From NCBI RefSeq assembly GCF_001695835.1, contig NZ_MBSO01000037.1, positions 1 to 41,706 of the forward strand: a DNA stretch of 41,706 nt, read 5' to 3'. The notes beneath the pieces are model-generated. The model did not search any database, had not been told where the DNA came from, and saw only the letters and a program-made list of their open reading frames with translations. Every line of letters starts with the position of its first letter. Positions within the stretch are counted from its first letter, which is position 1. Positions 29,585 to 38,326 of this stretch are shown here, piece after piece. The position numbers were made by a program, and so were the translations under genes. The DNA is from Ensifer sp. LC11. Lineage in GTDB: Bacteria; Pseudomonadota; Alphaproteobacteria; Rhizobiales; Rhizobiaceae.

Positions 29585-30855
29585 TCGGCAATACCAACCT
29601 TCCGAGCGATGCAAACAGCCGGGCCGCACGGGTTCTGGGCGGACTGGAGCAGGGTGGCGACAGCGGCCCCATCGCGGAGCATATGATCGAGGTCGGCCGC
29701 CCCGGTCGCCACCTTGCCATCTACCCGGCCAAGGCCGGTTACGAGTTGCAGCGCGAGCTCGACTTCCTGTCCAACCGGGCGCTCGAACCAAACGTCTTCT
29801 TCACCGGCCGCTTCCTTGCTCCCGCAATGCCGCGCCTCGAAGAGCGCGTCATCCGGCTCGCGATCATGCGCGACAACGACGAGCGCCGCAGTCGTCTGCG
29901 CTTCCTGATGCCGTTTTCGATCGAAAAGCCCGGCTTCTCGATCGGCGCACCGATCATCCGCGCCTGGTCGAACCCCTTCGGCCCGCTCGGCGTGCCGCTG
30001 CTCGACGCCGAGGACGCGGCCGAGACCATCGACAACCTGTTCGAAGCCTTTGCAGCACCGGCGACGGGCCTGCCATCGATCCTGGTGCTTCCCGACATGC
30101 GCCTCAACGGCAAGGTCGCCCGCCTCACCCGCGCCGTCGCTATCGGCCGCAACCTGCCTTTGACGGTGACCGACACCTTCAGCCGGCCGATGCTCGAAAG
30201 CCTGCTCGACGGCCCGACCTACCTGCGCAACGCCATCAGTTCGGCGCATTTCCGCGAGCTGCGCCGGCAGTGGAACAATCTCGAAAAACAGGGTGAACTC
30301 ACCTACTCGGTCGCCCGGCAGCCTGCAGAGGTCCGGCTGCGCATGGAAGAGTTCCTGGCGCTCGAAGCATCCGGGTGGAAGGGCAAGGGCCGCAGCGCCA
30401 TGGTGCTCGATCGCTTCCGCGCGGCCTTTGCCCGCGAGGCGATCACCAATCTCGCCGACGGCGACAGCGTCCGCATCCATACGCTGGATCTGGACGGCAA
30501 GGCGATCGCCTCGATGGTCGTGTTCCTGATGTCGGGCGAGGCCTATACCTGGAAAACCGCCTATGACGAGCGTTATGCCAAGTTCTCGCCGGGCAAGCTG
30601 CTCTTGGCCGAGCTGACGGAATGGCACCTCGACGATGCCAACATCGCCCGCTCCGATTCCTGTGCCGTGCCCGATCACCCGATCATGAGCCGGTTCTGGC
30701 AGGAACGCGAGGACATGGGCACGCTGGTGATCGGCCTGCAACAGACCCGCGACCGCGAAGTGCGCCAGGTGGCAGCCCAGCTCCACCTCTACCGCAACAC
30801 CCGCAACATGGCGCGGATCCTGCGTGACAAGATCAAGGCGCTGGCTGGACGCTAG
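29581..30855 (+). CDS. BioF2-like GNAT acyltransferase (CelD/BcsL type)
   Basis: A 424-residue protein with a C-terminal BioF2-like acetyltransferase domain at about 215-370; the segment HFRELRRQWNNLEKQGELTYS, followed by a region with LEASGWKGKGRSAM and WKTAYDERYAKFSPGKLL, is typical of this family, which includes proteins once called cellulose-synthesis acyltransferases. The N-terminal half is a second, more divergent GNAT-like fold. It most likely acylates a sugar or lipid-linked glycan carried by the flippase encoded just upstream with an ATGA overlap; that pairing is the only evidence of substrate. No membrane helices are visible. Confidence 0.82.
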   Translation: MIGNTNLPSDANSRAARVLGGLEQGGDSGPIAEHMIEVGRPGRHLAIYPAKAGYELQRELDFLSNRALEPNVFFTGRFLAPAMPRLEERVIRLAIMRDNDERRSRLRFLMPFSIEKPGFSIGAPIIRAWSNPFGPLGVPLLDAEDAAETIDNLFEAFAAPATGLPSILVLPDMRLNGKVARLTRAVAIGRNLPLTVTDTFSRPMLESLLDGPTYLRNAISSAHFRELRRQWNNLEKQGELTYSVARQPAEVRLRMEEFLALEASGWKGKGRSAMVLDRFRAAFAREAITNLADGDSVRIHTLDLDGKAIASMVVFLMSGEAYTWKTAYDERYAKFSPGKLLLAELTEWHLDDANIARSDSCAVPDHPIMSRFWQEREDMGTLVIGLQQTRDREVRQVAAQLHLYRNTRNMARILRDKIKALAGR

Positions 30856-30891
30856 GGCGCCCTCGGTTCACGTCAAAGCGTAAAAGCGGCG

Positions 30892-32553
30892 TCACGACAC
30901 CGGCGTGCCGACGCCGTCGCCGCGCGCTTCCGCTGCCGCCTGCTCGCGCAGGAACCGGCGGATAACCTTGCCCGACGTCGTCAGCGGCAGGCTGTCGACG
31001 AAGGCGATTTCGCGCGGATATTCGTGCATCGAAAGCCGGGTCTTCACCCATTCGCGGATGGACATCGCGACGCGCTCGTCGCCGGCAACACCGGGCCGCA
31101 GCACCACATAGGCCTTGACGATCTCGGTGCGCACCGGATCCGGCTTGCCGACGGCGGCGGCCAGTTGCACATCGGGGTGACCGGCAAGGCAATCCTCGAT
31201 CTCGCCCGGGCCGATGCGATAGCCCGACGAGGTGATGACGTCGTCGTCGCGGCCGAAGAAGGTGAAATAGCCTTCCTCGTCCATCACGCCCTGATCGCCC
31301 GTCGTCATCCAGTCGCCGATGAACTTTTTCTCGGTCGCCGCCTCGTTGCCCCAATAGCCGAGGAACATCACCGGATCCGGCCGTTTCACCGCCACTTGGC
31401 CAACGCTCCCGGCCGGCAGTTCCCGGCCCTCGCCATCGATGATCGCCACCCGATGACCGGGTGCCGCCTTGCCCATCGATCCCGGTTTGACGACGCCGAG
31501 ATCAGCGGCCGACGAGATGACGATGTTGCATTCGGTCTGGCCGTAGAACTCGCTGACGTCGAGCCCCAATGCCGCCTTCGCCCATTCATAGGTTTCGCGG
31601 CCGAGGGATTCACCGGCCGAACCGATGGTCCTGAGATTGAGCCGGTAGCGTTCACGCGGCTTTTCCACCGCCTTCATCAGCCGGAGCGCCGTCGGCGGAA
31701 TGAAGGCATTGCGCACGTCCATTTCTTCCAGGATGCGAAATGCCATATGCGGATCGAACTTTTGAGCCGGCGACGACACGACCGGAACACCATGAAGCAG
31801 CGACGGCAGCAGCGCGTTGAGCAGGCCCCCGGCCCAGGCCCAGTCGGCCGGCGTCCACATCCGGTCACCCGGTTGTGGCAGGAAGTGATGATGAAACTCG
31901 AAACCCGGCAGGTGGCCGAGCAGCACCCGGTGCCCGTGCAGCGCGCCCTTCGGCGGACCGGTGGTGCCGGACGTGTAGATCATCAATGCCGGGTCGTCGG
32001 GGCCGGTATCGGCTGGCACAAAACCCGACGGGTCGCCGGATGCGAGCGCTGAAAAAGCAATCGTGCCGGGATGGGGCACATCCTCCGCCAGCACCACCAG
32101 ACGCAGCTCCGGCAACCGGTCGCGGATTTCGGCGATGCGCTCGAAACCGAAGCCGTTGGTGACAACAGCCGAAACGCCCGCGTCACGCAGCCGGTATTCG
32201 AGCGCCTCGACGCCGAAGAGCAGCGCGAGCGGCAGGGCAATCGCGCCGTGCTTGTAGATCGCCGCATGGGCGATCGCGGTTTCGAAGCCCTGCGGCAACA
32301 GGATCGCGACGCGCTCGCCCGGCGCTATGCCCTCCCCCGCAAACCCCTTTGCAAAGGCCGAGGATTGCCGGGCGAATTCGCCATAGGTCAGCGCCAGATG
32401 CGCGCCATCGGGACTAAAATGCTGAAGACAGACGCGCTCCGGATCACGCAGCGCCCAAGCGTCGCTGACGGCGACGCCAATGTTGAACCTCTCCGGGATC
32501 TGCCATTGGAAGGCGCGGTAGAGTTCGTCGTAGGTCTCTATTCTCGGTAACAT
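30892..32553 (-). CDS. Acyl-CoA synthetase, AMP-forming
   Basis: A 553-residue adenylate-forming ligase. The AMP-binding P-loop is MIYTSGTTGPPKGALHGH, the A5 motif SEFYGQTECN, the hinge region TGDQGVMDEEGYFTFFGRDDD, and the C-terminal catalytic lysine is in LPLTTSGKVIRR. It joins a carboxylic acid to CoA via an acyl-adenylate. The region FNIGVAVSDAWA near the N-terminus resembles the medium-chain and propionyl/acetyl-CoA synthetase group; exact chain length is not decidable. It converges on the acyltransferase gene and lies 146 bases downstream of a TetR gene on the same strand, which may regulate it. Confidence 0.9.
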   Translation of the reverse strand: MLPRIETYDELYRAFQWQIPERFNIGVAVSDAWALRDPERVCLQHFSPDGAHLALTYGEFARQSSAFAKGFAGEGIAPGERVAILLPQGFETAIAHAAIYKHGAIALPLALLFGVEALEYRLRDAGVSAVVTNGFGFERIAEIRDRLPELRLVVLAEDVPHPGTIAFSALASGDPSGFVPADTGPDDPALMIYTSGTTGPPKGALHGHRVLLGHLPGFEFHHHFLPQPGDRMWTPADWAWAGGLLNALLPSLLHGVPVVSSPAQKFDPHMAFRILEEMDVRNAFIPPTALRLMKAVEKPRERYRLNLRTIGSAGESLGRETYEWAKAALGLDVSEFYGQTECNIVISSAADLGVVKPGSMGKAAPGHRVAIIDGEGRELPAGSVGQVAVKRPDPVMFLGYWGNEAATEKKFIGDWMTTGDQGVMDEEGYFTFFGRDDDVITSSGYRIGPGEIEDCLAGHPDVQLAAAVGKPDPVRTEIVKAYVVLRPGVAGDERVAMSIREWVKTRLSMHEYPREIAFVDSLPLTTSGKVIRRFLREQAAAEARGDGVGTPVS

Positions 32554-32699
32554 GACGCTGCCATGACAGTTTTGTGCTGCAGCGCACCTAACACCTTCGC
32601 CGACCTCTGTTCAATCACCGGCCGACACCGATCTGTCCGTCTTGCCGCAAGTGAAGAACATTTGGGGCACTGCCCGGAGAGAAGCGCACCACCGCTGCT

Positions 32700-33287
32700 T
32701 CAGCCCCGCGGCGCCTCGGCGAGAAGCGCCCTGATGTGACTCAGAATGCGCCGGAAGCCGTCGATCCCACCTCCGCCGCGGGCAAACAGTACCGCCCCCT
32801 GCCACGCCGCCGTCACGATCGCAGCGCGCGAGGCCGCCTGCTCCGCCTGCCACCCCATCTCGACGAGATTTTTAGTAAGCAGCCTTTCGGTGTCCGCAAG
32901 GACTGCAGCCGCCAGGTCCCGCATGGCTGCAGTCGTCGTCAAGGGGTCGCCGATCGTCTGCCCCACCGGACAACCGATGATGTCCCCCTGGGCCGCGTAA
33001 AAAGTTTCGATCTCGGAGAACACCCGCTCGATCCGCTGTGACGGCGAGAGCTCGACGTCTTCGAGGATCGGCAGCGTCTCGGTGCGGAAATACCTGACCG
33101 CCTGTTCGAACAGCGCTTCGAACAGGGCGGCCTTGTTTGGAAAGTGATGGGTGATCTTGCCGAGCGATATGCCGAGCGCCGTGGTAATTTCTGAAAAGGA
33201 GGATGCTGCGTAGCCGCGAACGAAAACCAGCCGCCCGGCCGCGTCAAGGATCTCCTCCCGCGTGCGAAGCCCCTTGTCGTAACCCAC
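32700..33287 (-). CDS. TetR/AcrR-family transcriptional regulator
   Basis: A 195-residue TetR regulator. The DNA-binding domain occupies about 5-55: TREEILDAAGRLVFVRGYAASS, then SEITTALGISLGKITHHFPNKAALFEAL. The C-terminal domain is helical with a CPVGQTIGD segment (AcrR/YcdC-like) and no obvious ligand. The start is GTG, with GGAGG eight bases upstream overlapping the end of the DUF3817 gene five bases away, so it is the third gene of a CopD-like/DUF3817/TetR operon. Candidate targets are this operon and the downstream acyl-CoA synthetase gene. Confidence 0.9.
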   Translation of the reverse strand: MGYDKGLRTREEILDAAGRLVFVRGYAASSFSEITTALGISLGKITHHFPNKAALFEALFEQAVRYFRTETLPILEDVELSPSQRIERVFSEIETFYAAQGDIIGCPVGQTIGDPLTTTAAMRDLAAAVLADTERLLTKNLVEMGWQAEQAASRAAIVTAAWQGAVLFARGGGGIDGFRRILSHIRALLAEAPRG

Positions 33288-33292
33288 TTTGC

Positions 33293-33601
33293 CTACCTCC
33301 CGGATGTGATCGAACGCCGGAAGTACCAGAATGTCCCGCCCGGCAGGAAGCTGAACAGCACCGCCTTGCCGGCCCAGCCACGGGGTTGATCGCGCAATGC
33401 CAGTTCATTGATGACAGCCCAGATGTAGGTGAGGAAGGCCAGTCCGTGCAGAGGGCCGAGCCAACGCGTGACCTCGGCGATACCGAAACCGTGCTTCAGT
33501 GGCACGCCAACAAAGACGAGCAAGAGCAGAGTGGTTCCCTCGCCGATCGCGGCAATGCGCAGCAGGCGGGAGACTTGGTGGCGGGTTTCCTGTTCGGACA
33601 T
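33293..33601 (-). CDS. DUF3817 small integral membrane protein
   Basis: A 102-residue membrane protein with about three helices, including LLRIAAIGEGTTLLLLVFVGVPL and WLGPLHGLAFLTYIWAV. The EG in the first helix and GPLHG in the second are signatures of the DUF3817 family, whose role is unknown. I start at the ATG of MSEQETRHQ, eight bases after the stop of the CopD-like gene; an in-frame GTG four codons earlier overlaps that stop. It is the middle gene of a three-gene operon. Confidence 0.85.
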   Translation of the reverse strand: MSEQETRHQVSRLLRIAAIGEGTTLLLLVFVGVPLKHGFGIAEVTRWLGPLHGLAFLTYIWAVINELALRDQPRGWAGKAVLFSFLPGGTFWYFRRSITSGR

Positions 33602-33609
33602 AAGCGATC

Positions 33610-34053
33610 TCACTTGATGATGGCGATGAAAATGATGGCGATGGTCAGCAACAGGCCGGCAAGCTGCAGGACGCGGATGCGAACGGCCGAAACATTCCGG
33701 TCGGCGCGGCGCAGCGAAGAGGCCGTTGCCGCGATAGCGCCGTGCAACCCAGTCATTGCGACTACGCAGGCAAGCTTGGCCTGAAACCAGGGCTCACCCA
33801 GCGTTTCCGGTCCGCGCAGGAAAAACAACGTTGCGCCCAACAGTAGGGCAACCAGCATTGCCGGGTTGACCACCAGGCGCAGGCTGCGCTGCTCAGCCAC
33901 AGCCAACAGGTCCGCGCTGCCGCCAAGCACGAGCACCTGACGGTGGTTGCCGAGTTGAGCAGCAAGCAGACATTGTCCCCCGAGCCAGATGGTGACCGAA
34001 GCAACATGCGCCGCCTTGATCCAGAGGTAAAAAGGGAAAATCAAATCGAGCAT
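33610..34053 (-). CDS. CopD/HemJ-like integral membrane protein
   Basis: A 147-residue membrane protein with four predicted helices. The first, FYLWIKAAHVASVTIWLGGQ, carries a His that resembles the haem- or copper-ligand His of HemJ and CopD proteins, and WFQAKLACVVAMTGLHGAI resembles the conserved Lys/His helix of HemJ. True HemJ, the protoporphyrinogen oxidase of rhizobia, is normally placed elsewhere, so this is more likely a paralogue; I leave the symbol blank. The ATG at 34053 has GGAG six bases upstream. It leads the operon with DUF3817 and TetR genes. Confidence 0.72.
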   Translation of the reverse strand: MLDLIFPFYLWIKAAHVASVTIWLGGQCLLAAQLGNHRQVLVLGGSADLLAVAEQRSLRLVVNPAMLVALLLGATLFFLRGPETLGEPWFQAKLACVVAMTGLHGAIAATASSLRRADRNVSAVRIRVLQLAGLLLTIAIIFIAIIK

Positions 34054-34304
34054 CGCCAGCTCCAAAACAAAAAGATCATTCTGTTTGTTGTCGAATTGAG
34101 GGCGGATGTCACTGCGACAAATCGGCAGCACGGTGAGCAAGGTGGGTAATCAGAGGTGGCCAACGGCTGGCAGTTTGGCCGACGAGAACAACGATGGCCG
34201 GAGCGATCGAGAATTCAACGATCAGGACACGCCGCCGTCGCAGCGCGTAGCGTTGGCAGCAACAGCAGCGACGAAATGGTATTTTGTGACGTGAATGCCG
34301 TGTG

Positions 34305-34390
34305 GTGGTGCCCCATGCCGGGGTCGAACCAGCACTCCTTTCGGAACTCGATTTTGAGTCGAGCGCGTCTACCAATTCCGCCAATGGGGC
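34305..34390 (-). tRNA. tRNA-Leu (anticodon CAA)
   Basis: Read on the minus strand from 34390, the acceptor stem is GCCCCAT/ATGGGGC with discriminator A and an encoded CCA (34305-34307). The D-arm, a CTCGA/TCGAG anticodon stem with loop CTCAAAA (34351-34357, anticodon CAA), a long variable arm as expected for class II tRNAs, and a T-arm with GGTTCGACCCC are all present. It decodes UUG. Confidence 0.96.
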
Positions 34391-34604
34391 TCAGGGAAGT
34401 GCGATATCAGCGGGTCGGATTTACACGAAGGATTTCGCCGCGGTCAACCATCATTTTCAGGATGTCCGAAGACAATCACGAAAGCGTGCGGACCTGTCGC
34501 GGCCAGCGCGATTTACAGCGTGGCCGATCCTGCCTAAGAAGGCGCCATCCAGTTTGCATTGCGGCATGGCCCCATACCCAAGGCCCGCCGCCCGCGAGGT
34601 ATAG

Positions 34605-35117
34605 ATGATCGACGCCGCCACCACCTCCCGCCACCATCTCTTCCTCGCCGTTCTCGTGACGCTCGGCATGGCGGTGACCGTCGGCGGGGCGCTGGGTTTC
34701 GAACATGTCGGCGGCTACATCCCGTGTGCGCTCTGCCTCCTGCAGCGCGATCCCTATTACTACGGCATTCCGCTCGGTGTTCTGGCCGTGATCACCAGCG
34801 CGCTGAAACTGCCTGCGTGGACGACGCGCACTCTGCTTCTGGCCGTCGGCATCCTGATGCTCGTCGGCGCCGGCATGGGCGTCTATCACTCGGGCGCCGA
34901 ATGGGGCTTCTGGGAAGGGCCGTCGACCTGCGCCACCACGGCACAGGGCGTCTCGTCCAACGTCGGCGACCTGCTCGGCGACCTCGATTCGAAGCATGCC
35001 CCGTCCTGCACCGAAGCCGCCCTGCGGGTGCTCGGCCTTTCCTTTGCGGGATGGAACGTAATCGCCAGCCTCATCCTCGCAGCGATCGCTTTGCGCGGCG
35101 CTGCCAAGGCGCGCTGA
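34605..35117 (+). CDS. Disulfide bond formation protein, DsbB family
   Basis: A 170-residue inner-membrane protein with four helices. The first periplasmic loop has CALCLLQR near residues 41-48, the redox-active CxxC of DsbB that passes electrons to quinone, and the second loop carries two further cysteines (STCATT and APSCTEAALR) as required for exchange with DsbA. It should reoxidise a periplasmic thiol oxidase. GAGG lies five bases before the ATG. It is transcribed away from the tRNA gene and converges with the HNH gene. Confidence 0.9.
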   Translation: MIDAATTSRHHLFLAVLVTLGMAVTVGGALGFEHVGGYIPCALCLLQRDPYYYGIPLGVLAVITSALKLPAWTTRTLLLAVGILMLVGAGMGVYHSGAEWGFWEGPSTCATTAQGVSSNVGDLLGDLDSKHAPSCTEAALRVLGLSFAGWNVIASLILAAIALRGAAKAR

Positions 35118-35180
35118 CGACCGCGCACACTTCGCCTGACCCTGCTTTGGGCCTGGTCCGGCAAGAGGATACGAACAGCT

Positions 35181-35738
35181 TCAGGGCTGCAGTTCGACGT
35201 CCCAGTAGAGATAGTCCATCCAGCTTTCATGCAGATGGTTCGGCGGGAAGAGCCGGCCGTTGTTGTGCAGGTCCTGCACCGTCGGCTGGAAAGGCCTCTG
35301 GTGCGGGAACATGCCGGCTTGCTTCGGCAGTTTGCTGCCCTTGCGCAGATTGCAGGGCGAGCAGGCTGCGACGACGTTGTCCCAGGTCGTCTGGCCGCCG
35401 TGAGCGCGGGGCACCACGTGATCAAAGGTGAGATCGTCGGGCGAACCGCAATACTGGCATTCGAATTTATCGCGCAGGAACACGTTGAACCGGGTGAAGG
35501 CCGGGTGGCGTGACGGCTGCACGTAGCTCTTGAGGCAAACAACGCTCGGCAGTCGCATCGAGAAACTCGGAGACGACACCGAATGTTCGTATTCGGCAAG
35601 GATATTTACGCGGTCAAGGAAGACGGCCTTGATCGCGTCCTGCCAGGACCAAAGCGACAAGGGGTAGTAACTGAGCGGCCGATAGTCAGCGTTCAAGACG
35701 AGCGCTGGTAAGGCCTGAGGTGAGACTGCAATCGTCAA
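35181..35738 (-). CDS. HNH endonuclease
   Basis: A 185-residue protein with a beta-beta-alpha metal (HNH) nuclease fold at about 95-150: CQYCGSPDDLTFDHVVPRAHGG holds the first Cys pair and the DH dipeptide, and CSPCNLRKG the second Cys pair with the Asn. The N-terminal half (ALVLNADYRPLSYYPLSLWS) is the conserved feature of this widespread chromosomal subgroup; a role in DNA repair or processing is likely but unproven. Translation should start at TTG (35738), with AGGAG seven bases upstream, since that gives the conserved N-terminus; longer readings add unconserved residues. Confidence 0.88.
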   Translation of the reverse strand: MTIAVSPQALPALVLNADYRPLSYYPLSLWSWQDAIKAVFLDRVNILAEYEHSVSSPSFSMRLPSVVCLKSYVQPSRHPAFTRFNVFLRDKFECQYCGSPDDLTFDHVVPRAHGGQTTWDNVVAACSPCNLRKGSKLPKQAGMFPHQRPFQPTVQDLHNNGRLFPPNHLHESWMDYLYWDVELQP

Positions 35739-35845
35739 GCGTATTCTCCTGATCGATTCGGCATCTGCACCTTCTATATTAGGCCCGTTGCAACAGGATT
35801 GTGAAGCCGGAAACAAAAATGCGTGCGCTGGATTCGCTTTTTCCT

Positions 35846-36493
35846 TCAAGGTGTCACGGGAGCAGCATCGCGGCGCATTTCCTGCGCATAATAGGCCCAG
35901 AACAGACGGGCAGCGATACTGCGCCAGGGCGACCAGGAGGAGGCGAGCGAATCAATTTCGCGGGCCGTCGGACGCAGGTCGAGGCCCAACCCGTGACCAA
36001 TGGCGTTCTGCAGCGCGATGTCGCCGGAGGGAAAGACATCCGGGTGACCGGCGCAGAACAGGAGATAGACCTCAGCCGTCCAGCGCCCCACCCCCTTGAT
36101 CGCCGTCAGTTCCCGAATTGCTTCCGCCGCATCGACATTGCAGATCGCATCGAGATCGATGTCACCGCCAGCCACCACCTCCGCCACCCGCCGCAACGCG
36201 TCCGCCTTGGCGCGTGACAGCCCGATCGCCCGGCAGTCCTCGTCGGAAAGCGACAGCACCCCGGTGGCGGTAACGTTTCCGAGCTTTTCCTCCATGCGCC
36301 GCCAGATCGCCGCCGCGCTCGCCTTCGAGACCATTTGCGACACGATGATGCTGGCAAGGCCGCGGTAGCCGGGATCGGTCCGCCGAAGCGGTACCGGCCC
36401 GGCCCGGGCGACGACATGTCCGAGGCGCGCATCGAGCATCACCAGACCGCAGAGCCCGGCCTCGATATCCTCATGTGTCCGGATGATCCGCAT
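35846..36493 (-). CDS. DNA-3-methyladenine glycosylase II (AlkA-like)
   Basis: A 215-residue base-excision repair glycosylase of the HhH-GPD superfamily. The helix-hairpin-helix is LTAIKGVGRWTAEVYLLF and the catalytic Asp lies in VFPSGDIALQNAIG. An earlier segment, YRGLASIIVSQMVSKASA, is the usual start of the catalytic core. It lacks the N-terminal domain of E. coli AlkA, as do most short alphaproteobacterial forms. It removes alkylated purines. The ATG at 36493 has GGAGG four bases upstream; a longer frame continuing across the gluQRS gene is antisense. It is divergent from gluQRS across 54 bases. Confidence 0.9.
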   Translation of the reverse strand: MRIIRTHEDIEAGLCGLVMLDARLGHVVARAGPVPLRRTDPGYRGLASIIVSQMVSKASAAAIWRRMEEKLGNVTATGVLSLSDEDCRAIGLSRAKADALRRVAEVVAGGDIDLDAICNVDAAEAIRELTAIKGVGRWTAEVYLLFCAGHPDVFPSGDIALQNAIGHGLGLDLRPTAREIDSLASSWSPWRSIAARLFWAYYAQEMRRDAAPVTP

Positions 36494-36547
36494 GACGCCT
36501 CCACAAAGCGGATGATTTTTATACCCCTTCCATGGCAAAGGGAAAGG

Positions 36548-37429
36548 ATGCCAGATGCGCCACCCGTTTTCCGCTTTGCCCCCAGCTCGAATGGCCTGCT
36601 CCACCTCGGCCATGCGCTGTCTGCGGTCGTAAACCACGACATGGCGAAAGCGTCCCGCGGTCGGTTCCTGCTGCGCATCGAGGATATCGACCAGACCCGC
36701 TGCCGCCAGGAGTTCGAGACGGCCATCTTCGAGGATCTTGCTTGGCTCGGCCTTGACTGGGAGCAGCCCGTCCGCCGCCAGTCCGACCATCTCGACGCCT
36801 ATGCCTCGGCACTGACGCGGCTGAACGAACTCGGCGTCGTCTACCCCTCGATCATGACCCGCGGCGAGATCAAGGCAGCGGTCACCGAAGCCGAAGCCGG
36901 CGGCAAACCTTGGCCGCGCGACCCGGACGGTAGCCCGCTCTATCCAGGCCGCGAGCGTGCTCTCCCACCTGCCGATCGTACCGCTCTGCTTTCAACCGGC
37001 AAGCCCTATGCCTGGCGGCTCGACATGCAGAAGGCGCTCGGCCTCTTGGGCGAGGATCGCCTGACCTGGATCGAGAGCGGCAGCGGCCCTGACGGCGAAG
37101 CCGGCACCATCGTCGCGGATCCCGGCGCCTGGGGTGACGTCATCCTGTCGCGCTCCGATGCGCCGTCGAGCTATCATCTGTCCGTTGTCGTCGACGACGC
37201 GCTGCAGGGCATCACCCATGTCGTGCGCGGCCGTGATCTCTACCACGCAACCGCGGTTCACCGGCTGCTGCAGCGGCTTCTGGACCTGCCGGAGCCGCTT
37301 TATCACCATCACCGGCTGATCCTTGGCGCAGATGGCCGCAAGCTCTCCAAGAGCAATCAGGATACCGGCATCGCGGCGTTCCGCGCCGCGGGCCACACGC
37401 CCGCAGAGGTCCGGGCCCTAATCGGCTAG
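36548..37429 (+). CDS. gluQRS: Glutamyl-Q tRNA(Asp) synthetase
   Basis: A 293-residue truncated glutamyl-tRNA synthetase paralogue that attaches glutamate to queuosine in the anticodon of tRNA-Asp. The HIGH-type motif is HLGHA within APSSNGLLHLGHALSAV, then RIEDID, and the KMSKS-type motif is KLSKSN near residue 265. It has no anticodon-binding domain, which separates it from GltX. The Cys residues that bind zinc in E. coli YadB are absent (YPGRER replaces the YPG-Thr-Cys context). AAGGG precedes the ATG. Its last 12 bases overlap the 3' end of the convergent BrkB gene. Confidence 0.92.
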   Translation: MPDAPPVFRFAPSSNGLLHLGHALSAVVNHDMAKASRGRFLLRIEDIDQTRCRQEFETAIFEDLAWLGLDWEQPVRRQSDHLDAYASALTRLNELGVVYPSIMTRGEIKAAVTEAEAGGKPWPRDPDGSPLYPGRERALPPADRTALLSTGKPYAWRLDMQKALGLLGEDRLTWIESGSGPDGEAGTIVADPGAWGDVILSRSDAPSSYHLSVVVDDALQGITHVVRGRDLYHATAVHRLLQRLLDLPEPLYHHHRLILGADGRKLSKSNQDTGIAAFRAAGHTPAEVRALIG

Positions 37430-38326
37430 ATCCGGTTCGTCACGACTAGCCTCACTGCCATTGCGCAGCTGAAAGCTGCGCCGCACCATTCGCTTGACCC
37501 GGTATTTGAGGATCGCCGCGTTGATCTCGGCGCCGATGATGAAGATCGCCGCGATCATGTAGAGAAACACGAGCACGATCATGATCGAGGCAAGGCCCGC
37601 ATAGGTCGAGACATAGGTGGCAAAGGTCGTCAAATAGGACGCAAAGGCATAGGCACCGATCGTCCAGCAGACGAGCGTCAGCACGATGCCGGGCAGAACG
37701 TCGATCACCTTGCGGTGACCGTCGGGCAGCCAGAGATGCGACACCAGCAGCCCGCCGGTCAGAACGATCAAGGCAAGCGGCAGGCTCCAGTTATCAACCG
37801 TCGCCAGCACGTCGCCAAGCCAGGGCCACCACTCGCCGGCATAGCGCACCGCCAAGGGTACCGCGACCAGAAGGATGCTGAGCGCCGCCAGGATCAGGAC
37901 GCCCGCAAGCACGAAGCCGAGGCTCGCAAGCCGGGTCACATACCAGTAGCGGCTTTCAGAGACACGATAGGCGCGGTTGAGCGAGACACGCAGTGCCTCG
38001 ACGCCGTTGGAGGCGAAATAGGCGGCCGCCAGAACCGAAACGGTCAACAGCCCGCCACGCGGGATCGTCAGTACCCTGACGATCTCGCCGGCGACGGGCT
38101 TGGCGATCGATTCCGGCCAGGCGTCGAAGATCAGATGCACCGCCGTTTCGGCAAACTGGTCAGCGCCGAGAAAGCTGCCGAGCGCGGTACCGAAAATCAG
38201 GAAGGGAAAGACGGCGAGCAGCGACGACAGCGCCACGTGGCTCGCCATCGCCCAACCGTCGTCGAGGCTGAAATGCCAGAGCGCATCGAACACGACTTTC
38301 CAGGTGATGCGTATAAACGCCGGCAT
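37418..38326 (-). CDS. YihY/BrkB-family inner-membrane protein
   Basis: A 302-residue membrane protein with six or seven helices. Family signatures are ALSSLLAVFPFLIFG near the N-terminus, AAYFASNGVEALRVSLNRAY, LPDGHRKVIDVLPGIVL, and the C-terminal LASIMIVLVFLYMIAAIFIIGAEINA. The family was once annotated as ribonuclease BN; that is now discounted and transport or envelope roles are suggested. A basic cytoplasmic tail follows. GGAG lies four bases before the ATG. The stop lies within the convergent gluQRS gene. Confidence 0.9.
   Translation of the reverse strand: MPAFIRITWKVVFDALWHFSLDDGWAMASHVALSSLLAVFPFLIFGTALGSFLGADQFAETAVHLIFDAWPESIAKPVAGEIVRVLTIPRGGLLTVSVLAAAYFASNGVEALRVSLNRAYRVSESRYWYVTRLASLGFVLAGVLILAALSILLVAVPLAVRYAGEWWPWLGDVLATVDNWSLPLALIVLTGGLLVSHLWLPDGHRKVIDVLPGIVLTLVCWTIGAYAFASYLTTFATYVSTYAGLASIMIVLVFLYMIAAIFIIGAEINAAILKYRVKRMVRRSFQLRNGSEASRDEPDLAD

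Noticed and set aside
32611-32853. Small minus-strand frame between the TetR and acyl-CoA synthetase genes
   Set aside because: It overlaps the TetR coding region in another frame, is low-complexity Gly/Arg-rich, and lacks a start signal.
34109-34384. Open frame beginning MAELVDALDSKSS
   Set aside because: It is the familiar translation of a tRNA-Leu gene read from its D-arm onward; the tRNA explains the sequence.
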